Shown here piece by piece: positions 15,900 through 24,960 of a DNA stretch of 36,475 bases. Below the pieces are notes generated by a model, which searched no databases, was not told the origin of the DNA, and saw only the letters and a program-made list of their open reading frames with translations. Within the stretch, counting starts at the first letter, position 1. Every line of letters starts with the position of its first letter. Where the stretch lies: assembly GCA_905480145.1 (NCBI GenBank), contig CAJQPA010000023.1, positions 1 through 36,475 of the forward strand, written 5' to 3'. A program made the translations under genes and the position numbers. The stretch comes from an uncultured Flavobacteriales bacterium (GTDB lineage Bacteria; Bacteroidota; Bacteroidia; Flavobacteriales_D; Crocinitomicaceae).

Positions 15900-16688
15900 A
15901 TGGAATTGATTCATAAGATAAAAAACTTTTTTTGGAATAAAATATTCCTTTTCAACGTGATTGGAATTATTTTGGTTTATATCCTTTTTTTCTTTGGTTA
16001 TAAGTCTTACTTGAATTCTAGGACACACATTGGACAAAAAATTGAAGTTCCGAATTTAGTTGGAATGAATCAGAATAACTTAAGTCACTTCTTCGAGAAT
16101 TCAGAATTGGGATATCAAGTCTTGGATTCTATTTATGACCCGACAAAAATCGAAGGAACTATTATAGAACAAGATCCTGAATCGAGTGAAGTTTCCGATA
16201 TATTTGTCAAAAAAGGAAGAATAATTAAAGTGAGAGTATCAAAACGCTCACAATTGATAGAAATGCCGGATTTAGTAGATAAGTCTCAAAGATTTGCCGA
16301 GAATATTTTGCGAAGTAGAAAGTTCAGATACAAATTAGATTATCAACCTTCAAGAGAATCAGATGGAGCCGTTTTGGATCAGTTGTATAAAGGCAAGACA
16401 ATAAGCCCAAAATCAAAACTGCCAATAGGGTCAAGAATAACATTAGTGGTTGGGAGAGATGAGACCGGAATTTCAGTTGTTCTACCCAACTTATATGGTT
16501 TAACTATCGTTGAGGCAAGAGACAGGGTGAAATCAATTCAGAACATAGATTTTTTAGCTGTTTGCCCATCTTGTTTAACCGCTTCGGATTCATTGATTGC
16601 TATTGTTAAGTCTCAATCACCAGAGCATTCAGAAGGAGCTTTTGTATCTTCAGGCACTACCATTTCAGTGTTTGCAGAGAAACAATAA
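15900..16688 (+). CDS. Membrane-anchored three-PASTA-domain protein
   Basis: A 262-residue protein with a short cytoplasmic N-terminus, one transmembrane helix (about 15-36), and three PASTA repeats outside (about 46-120, 120-187, 192-262), each starting with the usual V-P-x-L / M-P-D-L / L-P-N-L motif. PASTA domains bind muropeptides or beta-lactam-like ligands. Here there is no kinase or penicillin-binding domain attached, a pattern I associate with Bacteroidota PASTA proteins. C222 and C225 form a C-P-S-C pair in the last repeat, which could be a disulfide in the periplasm. It lies between a LOG-family gene and a T9SS cargo; a peptidoglycan-related role is inferred. Confidence 0.88.
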   Translation: MELIHKIKNFFWNKIFLFNVIGIILVYILFFFGYKSYLNSRTHIGQKIEVPNLVGMNQNNLSHFFENSELGYQVLDSIYDPTKIEGTIIEQDPESSEVSDIFVKKGRIIKVRVSKRSQLIEMPDLVDKSQRFAENILRSRKFRYKLDYQPSRESDGAVLDQLYKGKTISPKSKLPIGSRITLVVGRDETGISVVLPNLYGLTIVEARDRVKSIQNIDFLAVCPSCLTASDSLIAIVKSQSPEHSEGAFVSSGTTISVFAEKQ

Positions 16689-16700
16689 TAAAGATTAATT

Positions 16701-18944
16701 ATGATGAAGTTAATAAGCCTTATTTCCCTTTGTTTTATAACAATATATTCTTCTGCTCAATTTGAGGAGTCGATTCCATTATCAGGTAATCCTGTCTTGA
16801 TGTCTAAGTCGTTTACTGATATTTCAAAAATTAATGTGGGGACTTTTGATAGTACTTTTATTTATTTGTTAGATACGCTTACAATTAATGTTGGAGCACC
16901 CTTATTTGATGACTTCAGTACTGATAAATTTCAAAAATTTGACGCTAGTTTTTCAGATCCCGGTCCAGCACCGGATAAAGTTTATCATTTATTAGATAGT
17001 TTTGGGGTGGTAGTTCCAAACAATGCTGAGTATACAGAACAAGTTACTTTTTATAGAGAAATAAATATTGGATTAAACACTATAACTGATACTGATTTTA
17101 CTCCAACAGAATTGAAAATAGGTGATCTTAGTTCATACCCGGTCACACATGTTCCAACTTTAGTATATCCAAATTTCTACATTTATGATACTTTGGATTA
17201 CCCAAATCCAGTGGATACAGTCTGGATTACTGCTGATGTGGTTCAAGATTCGGCCACACAATTTTTTGCTTCTGTAAATTCTCCAGAGTCTCTTTGGGCG
17301 GATTCAGAAGCGTTTAGAAATTATACCAAGGCAATTAATCCTCCAACATTAGGGGTTGCTACCTTTGATGGGTTGGATGAAAATGGTTACCCTTATGAAA
17401 TTGGTTCTGCGATTACAAATTATGGGGATCATTTGACTTCAAAAGCAATTAACTTGTCTAGCACAAGTGTTCCTTCTATCAGTCCATCTGATTCCGTTTA
17501 CTTAAGTTTTCTTTATCAGGCAAAAGGATATGGAGATGCTCCAGAAGAAACGGATTCTTTGGTTGTTGAGTTATTTGATCAGGCTACCGATACTTGGAAC
17601 CGCATCTGGAGTGTCAATGGAGTTCCTTTAGATGATTTTGAAATGACCCATTTACCTATTACTGACCCAATTTATTTCACAGATGGATTTAGATTTCGCT
17701 TCAGAAATTATGGTGGGTTATCTGGTGATTTAGATAACTTCCATATTGATTATGTGCAATTAAGACTAAACTCAAACTTTCAAGATACGGTAATTCGAGA
17801 TTTCGCAATGGTATATCCAGTTGGTTCGCTGCTGGAAACTTATACTTCAGTTCCTTGGGATCATTATAAAAATTCTCCTTCGGTTAGAATGGATTCAACA
17901 TTCAAAGTCGTCGTTCGAAATAATGATAATGTTCCACTAGGTGAGAAGGATGGAGCTATTGAAATAATGTATAATGGTTCAGTTGAACAGACACTGATTC
18001 TTCCTGAAAGTATTCTTAATAATGGTGATTTGAACTACAAAGAATGGACTATTTATACCTCATTCTATGATTTTTCATTAGGTCCACGATTCGATGAATC
18101 AAAAACAGGGCCTAAAGAAGTATTCGATATTCGCACTGGGGTTGAGACAGGAGATCCAGATGGACATCCGGAAAATGATTCGTGCTATACACAACAGGTT
18201 TTTCAAAATTATTACAGTTATGATGATGGTTCGGCTGAAGCGGCTTATGGCCCTACTGCTGCCCAAGCTAGGTTAGCGATTAAGTATACACCATATGAGT
18301 CAGACTCTCTAATTGGGGCTAGGATTCATTTTGTACCATCCGTGACTGATCTTTCAGATAAATTGTTTTTGTTAACTGTGTGGGATGACAATGGCGGAGA
18401 ACCTGGTGAAGTGATTTATCAAGATGATTTATTTTTCCCAAGACAACCATCTTATGATTATAATGCGGAAATGTTTACGGACTATATGTTTATAGATACT
18501 CAGAAAGTTCATGTCGGCGGGACATTTTATATTGGATGGCGACAATTTGATCCCGAGAGATTGAATGTTGGCCTTGACGTAAATACCATTAACAATGACA
18601 AAACATTTTATAGCGTTGATGGTGAAATAAGTTGGAATCAATCGAACATAGAAGGTTCTGTAATGATACACCCAATATTTTCCACTTCTTTTGATGAAGT
18701 TCTGGGTTTGGAAGATCAAATGTATGAAGATGACGTACAAATTAATATTTTTCCAAATCCTTCTTCAAATATCTTAAACATTCAAAGTAATGTTCAAATA
18801 GAAAAAATAGAGTTAATCAATATTCAAGGTCAAAATATTCTTGAGACCAACCAAAGTCAGTTGAATATAGAGGGTATTCCAAACGGAATTTATTTCGTTC
18901 GAGTAAATGACATTCATGGACCATATAAAATCATTAAACAATAA
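16701..18944 (+). CDS. T9SS cargo protein with type-A sorting domain
   Basis: A 747-residue secreted protein. The signal peptide covers about 1-19 (LISLISLCFITIYSSAQ). The C-terminal ~75 residues form a type-A T9SS sorting domain: INIFPNPSSNILNI, then IELINIQGQNI and a final GIYFVRVNDIHGPYKIIKQ, the usual pattern of PNP, glycine turn and basic end. The middle is made of beta-strand-rich repeats, including one with YYSYDDGSAEAAYGPT that is frequent in Bacteroidota surface proteins. There is no recognisable enzyme domain. It would cross the outer membrane by T9SS, lose the sorting domain and be released or anchored on A-LPS. The stop overlaps the next start by one base. ATG 16701 was chosen; the adjacent ATG 16704 is equivalent. 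Confidence 0.88.
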   Translation: MMKLISLISLCFITIYSSAQFEESIPLSGNPVLMSKSFTDISKINVGTFDSTFIYLLDTLTINVGAPLFDDFSTDKFQKFDASFSDPGPAPDKVYHLLDSFGVVVPNNAEYTEQVTFYREINIGLNTITDTDFTPTELKIGDLSSYPVTHVPTLVYPNFYIYDTLDYPNPVDTVWITADVVQDSATQFFASVNSPESLWADSEAFRNYTKAINPPTLGVATFDGLDENGYPYEIGSAITNYGDHLTSKAINLSSTSVPSISPSDSVYLSFLYQAKGYGDAPEETDSLVVELFDQATDTWNRIWSVNGVPLDDFEMTHLPITDPIYFTDGFRFRFRNYGGLSGDLDNFHIDYVQLRLNSNFQDTVIRDFAMVYPVGSLLETYTSVPWDHYKNSPSVRMDSTFKVVVRNNDNVPLGEKDGAIEIMYNGSVEQTLILPESILNNGDLNYKEWTIYTSFYDFSLGPRFDESKTGPKEVFDIRTGVETGDPDGHPENDSCYTQQVFQNYYSYDDGSAEAAYGPTAAQARLAIKYTPYESDSLIGARIHFVPSVTDLSDKLFLLTVWDDNGGEPGEVIYQDDLFFPRQPSYDYNAEMFTDYMFIDTQKVHVGGTFYIGWRQFDPERLNVGLDVNTINNDKTFYSVDGEISWNQSNIEGSVMIHPIFSTSFDEVLGLEDQMYEDDVQINIFPNPSSNILNIQSNVQIEKIELINIQGQNILETNQSQLNIEGIPNGIYFVRVNDIHGPYKIIKQ

Positions 18945-19978
18945 TGAGCGAAGACTCTTTAGAAAAGCAGGAAGAATCAAATTCCGAAGAATTATTTGAG
19001 CATTATAAATTTTTGGCTGATCCAGGGCAGGAGGTTCTTAGAATAGATAAATTCTTAATGGATCGTATTCCGAATACTTCCAGAAATAAAATTCAAATTG
19101 CCTCAAAAAATGGCAATATCTTAGTCAATAACATCAAGGTAAAACAAAATTATAAAATTAAGCCTTTGGATGAAGTTTCTATTGTTTTGCCTTATCCGGT
19201 GAGAGAATTAGAATTGCTCCCGGAAGATATTCCAATTGAGGTTGCTTACGAGGATGATGATCTGCTAGTCGTTAATAAAGAAGCGAATATGGTTGTCCAT
19301 CCAGGTTATGGAAATTACTCAGGAACCTTGGTCAATGCTTTGGTTCACCATTTTGACAATTTACCGACTAAAAGTAAAGATTTCTTCGGTCGTCCTGGGC
19401 TTGTTCATCGCCTAGATAAACATACAACAGGTTTGTTGGTTGTTGCGAAAACAGAGCACGCATTGACTAATTTGGCTAAGCAGTTTTATGACCGAACAAC
19501 AGAAAGGAGATATTGGGCCTTAGTTTGGGGAGATGTAAAGGAAGATGGAACTGTAACGGGCCACGTCGGTCGGTCGATAAAGAATAGAAAGGTAATGAGC
19601 GTCTTTCCTGATGGTGAGTTTGGAAAACATGCGGTAACTCACTACAAAGTTCTAAAGCGCTATGGTTACGTTACATTAGTTGAATGTAAATTAGAGACAG
19701 GAAGAACCCATCAGATTAGAATTCATATGAAATACATTGGGCATACTTTGTTCAATGATCTAGAGTATGGCGGCGATTCAATATTAAAAGGAACCACAAA
19801 TTCGAAATATAAAAAGTTCATTGAAAATTGCTTTGATCATCTTGCAGGGCAAGCTTTGCATGCTAAGACATTAGGTTTCCAGCATCCGGTTAAAAATGAG
19901 AGGATTCAATTGAATTCTGAATTGCCGGCTGGGTTTCAGGCTGTGATTGATAAGTGGGATCGCTATACCGGTGTCTAG
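18944..19978 (+). CDS. RluD-type 23S rRNA pseudouridine synthase
   Basis: A 344-residue RNA-modifying enzyme of the RluA family. An S4 RNA-binding domain (about 32-85, IDKFLMDRIPNTSRNKIQ) precedes the catalytic domain. The catalytic aspartate is D158 in HRLDKHTTGLL, and the later KLETGRTHQIRIHM block is diagnostic. The family isomerises uridines in 23S rRNA, and the two-domain layout is that of RluD (helix 69 in E. coli), though RluA/RluC targets cannot be excluded. The ATG overlaps the previous stop by one base (TAATG). In Bacteroidota this gene often sits near a PASTA protein gene, as here. Confidence 0.9.
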   Translation: MSEDSLEKQEESNSEELFEHYKFLADPGQEVLRIDKFLMDRIPNTSRNKIQIASKNGNILVNNIKVKQNYKIKPLDEVSIVLPYPVRELELLPEDIPIEVAYEDDDLLVVNKEANMVVHPGYGNYSGTLVNALVHHFDNLPTKSKDFFGRPGLVHRLDKHTTGLLVVAKTEHALTNLAKQFYDRTTERRYWALVWGDVKEDGTVTGHVGRSIKNRKVMSVFPDGEFGKHAVTHYKVLKRYGYVTLVECKLETGRTHQIRIHMKYIGHTLFNDLEYGGDSILKGTTNSKYKKFIENCFDHLAGQALHAKTLGFQHPVKNERIQLNSELPAGFQAVIDKWDRYTGV

Positions 19979-20123
19979 CGTATAGAGCGTATAGGTTTTG
20001 TTGAATTTTATTTTACAACCAAAATTACGAGCATTTCATTAACTAACATTTGATTTTTTTGTTAATTTTACTCACGGTATATTATAATGCCATTCAAGGT
20101 TTATTTTTAATAAAAATAGAATT

Positions 20124-22259
20124 ATGAGAATTAACATAGCTTTTACACTATTAATCCTATTGTTTATAGGGAATGTTCAAGGTCAAGGAAAGTATATAGT
20201 CAAAGCAGAGATGGCCTATGCAAGTGAAAACTTTAGTGAGGCAACTAAACTTTGTGCTCAAGCTTATGCTAAACTGGGAAGAAAAGGTGCGACAAAAGGA
20301 ATAGCGAAAAAGCGAAAGGCTGACATGGCTTATAAAACAGCAGATTCTTACCGCCAAATGGAACACTACAAAGAAGCGAATGAATGGCTGGATAAGTCAA
20401 TTATTTTGGATTACCAAGAGGTGAACCCTGAAGTGTTTTTACAAAACGGGAACATGCTTCAAATGATGGCGGAATATGAGAAAGCGATTAAAAACTATGA
20501 TTTGTTTTTAGATCTAGTACCTGGGGATGAAAGAGGTCTTTTTGGTAAAAAATCTTGTGAAATGTACAAGGAATATGCTGCTAACAAGACAAGGCATAAA
20601 ATTGTTAATCAGACTGCGATAAATAAAAAGCAGTTTGATATGGCTCCAATGCACGGTGATAGAAAGAAATCAAAACTTTATTTTAGTTCAGCAAGAAAAG
20701 GTTCTACCGGGAATGATAAAGATCCAAGATCTGGAGAAGCTTATATGGATTTATGGGTTTCTGATTATGATAAAAAACACAATTGGACAGAACCTTACCT
20801 TGTAAAAGGCGAAGGGATTAATACCGTAGATAACGAGGGAACAGTTTGTTTCGATACTCGTTACAAAAAAATGTTTTTCACAAGATGCCCAAATGTTAAG
20901 AAGAGCAATTTAGGTTGTGATATCTGGGTTTCTGATGCAAAAGGAAAAACTGAATGGAAGGAACCAACAAAATTGGTTTTAAAGACTCATGACTCTATTT
21001 CAGTGGGGCACCCTTGTACTGCAGATGGGAAGTTTTTGATTTTCGCTTCAGACATGCCAGGCGGAATGGGAGGTAGAGATTTATGGTATTCTACATACGA
21101 CAAAAAAGCTGACACCTGGTCTAAACCAATTAATATGGGATCAGGAATTAATACAAAAGGGAATGAGTTATTTCCAACTTTTGGATTAAACGGAGATTTG
21201 ATATACGCTTCTGATGGTCTAGCTGGCTTAGGTGGTCTAGACATATATAGAGCAGCCAATGTTGGGGAAAACAAATGGGAAAACCCAACAAATTTAGGTT
21301 CACCAATAAATGGAATAAATAATGATTACGCTTTAGTTGAAGAGACAACAAAATATGGTTACTTCACTTCTGAGCGAAAAAGCAATAATGGTGAGTACGT
21401 TCCAGATATTTATTCTTATGAATTACCTCCTAATCTTTTTGATCTTAAGGTGAATATAAATGAGCTTGGAGATAAGTATAAGAAAATTGAAGATGTTAAA
21501 GTTGTTGTTACAGTTTCAACGGGAGAAAAGTGGGAAGGTTATTCGGATGCTTCTGGTTCTGTTTTCTGGGATAAAAAACCAACAGGTGATCGATACGTGA
21601 ATGAAGAATCAAGTTATAACATTCAAATATCAAAAGAGGGTTACCATGAAGATAAAAATGGTTCTACTTTTTCCACAGAAGGTTTAAATTATGGGCAAAG
21701 TTTCATTATAGATATGGCACTTTTACCTAAAAAACCAATTCGATTACCAGAGGTGCGTTACCCACTGAGTAAATGGGATTTATTAGTTGATTCTACAATC
21801 AACTCTCCAGATTCATTATTATTTGTATTTAATTTATTAGAAGAGTACCCAGGAATGGTTTTAGAGTTAAGTTCTCACACAGATTCACGTGGTGGAAACT
21901 CTGCAAACCAGAAGCTTTCAGAAAATAGAGCGAAAGCTTGTTATAAATACTTAGTAGAAGAAAAAGGAGTTGATCCGAGAAGAATTGTTCCTGTCGGTAA
22001 AGGAGAAGTTGAAGCTAGAAAAGTTTGGAAAAAAGCAGATGAATATTTTACCTCTCAACCAATAGACATGACGGGTGTTGAAGAAATTATCTTGACTGAA
22101 GAGTACATTAATAAGTATAGAAGGTCAGATAATGCGCTTTTCAAAAGACTTCATCAATTTAATAGACGGGCGGAAGGTAAAGTTTTGTCAATGGAATTTG
22201 ATGCAGCAACTGCTGAAGCAGCAGACCCTAAACATATGGAGTACGTGAAGTACCCATAA
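20124..22259 (+). CDS. PorE-like protein: TPR, WD40-like beta-propeller and OmpA domain (T9SS component)
   Basis: A 711-residue envelope protein with a signal peptide (about 1-20, ending VQGQ). Residues about 22-155 form TPR-like helices. A PD40/WD40-like propeller runs about 170-435, with repeats such as LYFSSARKG, MFFTRC, LIFASDMPGGMGGRDLWYS, LIYASDGLAGLGGLDIYRA and YGYFTSERK. A carboxypeptidase-regulatory-like sandwich (about 440-540) and an OmpA-like peptidoglycan-binding domain (about 555-711, SSHTDSRGGNSANQKLSENRA) follow. This order is that of PorE of the type IX secretion system, though paralogues exist in Bacteroidota. The OmpA domain contains a ~55-residue insertion before its last strand. 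A strong terminator follows. Confidence 0.82.
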   Translation: MRINIAFTLLILLFIGNVQGQGKYIVKAEMAYASENFSEATKLCAQAYAKLGRKGATKGIAKKRKADMAYKTADSYRQMEHYKEANEWLDKSIILDYQEVNPEVFLQNGNMLQMMAEYEKAIKNYDLFLDLVPGDERGLFGKKSCEMYKEYAANKTRHKIVNQTAINKKQFDMAPMHGDRKKSKLYFSSARKGSTGNDKDPRSGEAYMDLWVSDYDKKHNWTEPYLVKGEGINTVDNEGTVCFDTRYKKMFFTRCPNVKKSNLGCDIWVSDAKGKTEWKEPTKLVLKTHDSISVGHPCTADGKFLIFASDMPGGMGGRDLWYSTYDKKADTWSKPINMGSGINTKGNELFPTFGLNGDLIYASDGLAGLGGLDIYRAANVGENKWENPTNLGSPINGINNDYALVEETTKYGYFTSERKSNNGEYVPDIYSYELPPNLFDLKVNINELGDKYKKIEDVKVVVTVSTGEKWEGYSDASGSVFWDKKPTGDRYVNEESSYNIQISKEGYHEDKNGSTFSTEGLNYGQSFIIDMALLPKKPIRLPEVRYPLSKWDLLVDSTINSPDSLLFVFNLLEEYPGMVLELSSHTDSRGGNSANQKLSENRAKACYKYLVEEKGVDPRRIVPVGKGEVEARKVWKKADEYFTSQPIDMTGVEEIILTEEYINKYRRSDNALFKRLHQFNRRAEGKVLSMEFDAATAEAADPKHMEYVKYP

Positions 22260-22283
22260 CTGAAGATTTACAAATAATATTTT

Positions 22284-22314
22284 AAAGCGTCTCGATTATC
22301 GAGACGCTTTTTTT
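22284..22314 (+). terminator. Intrinsic terminator after the PorE-like gene
   Basis: A 12-bp perfect stem AAAGCGTCTCGA/TCGAGACGCTTT with a TTA loop is followed by a run of T residues to 22314. It begins about 25 bases beyond the stop codon. Confidence 0.94.
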
Positions 22315-22341
22315 GTATCTTATATAGTAAGTTCAATTGCT

Positions 22342-23514
22342 ATGACTGAAAAATACCTCCATTATTTATGGGATAAAAAGACGTATCCTATAATAAATCA
22401 TCCAATCCAAAACGGGCAAAGTATTTCAGTGCTTGATTATGGAATATACAATATAAATGACAGTGGACCAGACTTTAAATTCGGATGTGTTCAGTTTGAT
22501 AATGTCCAAATGCATGGTCACATAGAAATGCATTTAAAGAGTTCTGATTGGTACAAGCACAAACATCACCATGATGTAAATTATAACAATGTGATTCTTC
22601 ATGTAGTTTATGAAAATGATATCGAAGTTGTTCAGAATGGATTTACACTTCCTTTTATTGAATTAAAACATTTTATTACTTCAAAAGGTTTTCAGACATA
22701 CAATAAAGGTCTGTTGTCCAAAAGCGCCTTTCCTTGTCAACGATATATAGGGGAGATTGATTCCGTCTACTTTAATTCGATGTTGATTAGGGCTGTAGAA
22801 GAAAAGTTTTCTCATAAAGTAAAATTCATGGTTAACCATTCTTTGTGGGAGCCGAAAAGCGTACTATATGTATTTCTGGGTCAAGCGTTTGGTACAAATG
22901 TGAATAAGACTCCATTTGAAGAATTAGTAAAAACAGTCTCATATAATGATCTTGCTAAATTACCAACTGGAAAAAGGAAAGCCTTTTTACTTTCTTTAAG
23001 TGGCATTATTCAGCAAGAATCATTGTTGTCGAATAGAAGCCAGTCAATATGGCAATTCAAAGGAACAAGGCCAAATAACTCACCTTCAATAAGAGTAAGA
23101 CAGTTTGCAGAATTGGTTGCCAGTTTTAATTTTAGTCTTTTTAATGATGTGATGGACGTGCAGTCCATTAAGCAAACATTCGTGTCTGAAATTGAACGCG
23201 TATGGTCTCTTCCAAATAATGAAATGCAAAAGCCTTCGAGACAAATGATAAACTTGTTGCTCATTAATTCAATTGCACCTTATTTTTGGTTTTATGGAGA
23301 ATATGTAAATAATGAATTCTTCCAGGAGTTAGCAATTGATTTGTTGGTGTCTATTCCATCTGAGAAAAACTCAATATTACGGAAATGGAAAGAGCTTGAC
23401 ATAAAGCCGAAAAATGCTTTTGAGTCACAAGGATTAATTGCATTGTATGGATACTATTGCTGTCGTAAAAAATGTTTATCTTGCACCGTTGGTCAAAAAG
23501 TTCTGAATAGATAA
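22342..23514 (+). CDS. DUF2851 family protein
   Basis: A 390-residue protein. The N-terminal half contains the DUF2851 core: SGPDFKFGCVQFDNVQMHGHIEMHLKSSDWYKHKHHHDVNYNNVILHVVYEND, with a cluster of histidines and an acidic pair that look like a nuclease- or metal-type site, though no activity is proven for the family. The C-terminus ends in a cysteine-rich block (CCRKKCLSCTVG, about 373-384) that could bind a metal or cluster. It begins right after a terminator and is followed after 3 bases by a PspC-like gene, so it heads a small operon of three genes. Confidence 0.82.
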   Translation: MTEKYLHYLWDKKTYPIINHPIQNGQSISVLDYGIYNINDSGPDFKFGCVQFDNVQMHGHIEMHLKSSDWYKHKHHHDVNYNNVILHVVYENDIEVVQNGFTLPFIELKHFITSKGFQTYNKGLLSKSAFPCQRYIGEIDSVYFNSMLIRAVEEKFSHKVKFMVNHSLWEPKSVLYVFLGQAFGTNVNKTPFEELVKTVSYNDLAKLPTGKRKAFLLSLSGIIQQESLLSNRSQSIWQFKGTRPNNSPSIRVRQFAELVASFNFSLFNDVMDVQSIKQTFVSEIERVWSLPNNEMQKPSRQMINLLLINSIAPYFWFYGEYVNNEFFQELAIDLLVSIPSEKNSILRKWKELDIKPKNAFESQGLIALYGYYCCRKKCLSCTVGQKVLNR

Positions 23515-23517
23515 ATC

Positions 23518-23748
23518 ATGGTTCAAAAAATAATTTTTTTCTTTGAAATGAGATCCTTTGGAGTCTGTAAGTGGTGGGCGAGAACTTTAGGGATCGATAG
23601 CTCCAAAGTTAAATTAGGATTTATTTATTCTTCATTTATTACCTTAGGATCGCCGTTGTTAATTTATTTAATTATGGCATGGGTGCTTGAACACAAACAC
23701 TATTTTAAATTTCAATTAAAGAAAAGAAATTCAATCTGGGAATTATAA
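23518..23748 (+). CDS. Small PspC-like membrane protein
   Basis: A 76-residue protein with the PspC pattern: FGVCKWWARTLGIDSSKVKLGF, followed by one hydrophobic segment (about 37-57, FITLGSPLLIYLIMAWVL). In E. coli PspC senses inner-membrane stress; small PspC homologues in Bacteroidota have no known partner. The N-terminal QKIIFFFEMRS part is short and atypical. It sits 3 bases after DUF2851 and 3 bases before the potassium channel gene, so the three are translated together. Confidence 0.75.
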   Translation: MVQKIIFFFEMRSFGVCKWWARTLGIDSSKVKLGFIYSSFITLGSPLLIYLIMAWVLEHKHYFKFQLKKRNSIWEL

Positions 23749-23751
23749 ACT

Positions 23752-24771
23752 ATGCTACTTAACTATAAACTCTTCTCGAAAGTTTACTATTTTATCCTAC
23801 TGTTGTTACTTATTATCATGAGTGGTACGGCAGGTTATATGCTTATAGAAGGTTGGACGTTTATCAATGCCTTCTACATGACCATTATTACAATCTCAAC
23901 GGTTGGTTTTGGTGAGGTGGCTGAATTAACATCTTATGGTAAATTATTTACTTCAATATTAATCATTTCAAGTTTTGGTACATTTGCATATGCTTTAACG
24001 GCAATAACTACTTATTTAGTTGGAGGTGAGTACCGTAAATATTTTAAAGAATTTAAAAGTATGAAAGAGTTAGATAAAATGCAGGATCACGTAATTATTT
24101 GTGGGTTTGGACGTGTCGGAAAACAAGTAGCTGAGGATCTTCAATCCCACAATAATCCTTATGTCGTTATAGAGAATAGTTTAGAGGTTATTGAGAATGA
24201 TATGCATAAAAACATTGTATTTCTTCATGGTGATAGCACAAATGACGAGATTTTGATTCAATCAGGTATTCATAATGCAAAGGCGGTCATCACTTGTTTA
24301 CCCAAGGATGCCGATAATGTATATGTAGTTTTGGCGGCGAGAGAATCTAAAAGTGATTTACTCATCGTAAGTAGAGCTTCTAACCAATCTGCCGTATCAA
24401 AATTAAAAAGAGCCGGAGCTAGTAATGTAATTATGCCTGACTCAATAGGTGGGTCTCATATGGCTTCATTAATAGCCCATCCCGATGTAATGGAATTTCT
24501 AGACATTATTCGTGTGCAAGGGAATAAAGGAGCTAATGTTGAATCTATTTCTTACGATGAATTACCAGTGTCTCTTCAGAACAAGACAATTAAAGAGCTG
24601 GAAGATAAGAAAATTACAGGTGTAACAATAATTGGGTTTAAATCTCCAGATGGAGAATACATTATTAATCCTAATTTTGACACTGTCGTCCAGAAGGATT
24701 CTAGAATTTTTGTCCTTGGAAATACAGTTCAAATTAAAGGTTTAATAGAACACTTTCATTTGAATCATTAG
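23752..24771 (+). CDS. Potassium channel with RCK (TrkA-N/TrkA-C) domains
   Basis: A 339-residue two-TM channel of the MthK-like class. Transmembrane helices are at about 11-33 and 64-91 and flank a pore loop with the selectivity filter T50-V-G-F-G54, the GFG version of the usual GYG. The cytoplasmic RCK domain begins at about 112 with VIICGFGRVG (118-123 GxGxxG), and a TrkA-C-like domain ends the protein. The family gates K+ flux in response to nucleotides or Ca2+, but the ligand cannot be told here. It is the last gene of the DUF2851-PspC-channel run; nearly 190 bases follow before the next gene. Confidence 0.9.
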   Translation: MLLNYKLFSKVYYFILLLLLIIMSGTAGYMLIEGWTFINAFYMTIITISTVGFGEVAELTSYGKLFTSILIISSFGTFAYALTAITTYLVGGEYRKYFKEFKSMKELDKMQDHVIICGFGRVGKQVAEDLQSHNNPYVVIENSLEVIENDMHKNIVFLHGDSTNDEILIQSGIHNAKAVITCLPKDADNVYVVLAARESKSDLLIVSRASNQSAVSKLKRAGASNVIMPDSIGGSHMASLIAHPDVMEFLDIIRVQGNKGANVESISYDELPVSLQNKTIKELEDKKITGVTIIGFKSPDGEYIINPNFDTVVQKDSRIFVLGNTVQIKGLIEHFHLNH

Positions 24772-24920
24772 AATCTGAATTACTTGTTTTGTAGAAATTA
24801 CCTGTTTCGAAAAGGCGAATACTCTTAAACAATTTCGACGAATATAGATAGACAATTGCTATTCTAAATTTTTGTCAAGGTTCATTAAAGTTCTAGATTT
24901 TTACACAATTTTATTATTGT

Positions 24921-24928
24921 TATATTTG
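24921..24928 (+). promoter_or_regulatory. -7 promoter element of the alanine symporter gene
   Basis: TATATTTG matches TAnnTTTG exactly and is 32 bases upstream of the start codon. The -33 region is T-rich without a clean TTG. Confidence 0.5.
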
Positions 24929-24960
24929 ACACACTTAGAAAAACAAACTTCAATTATTTT

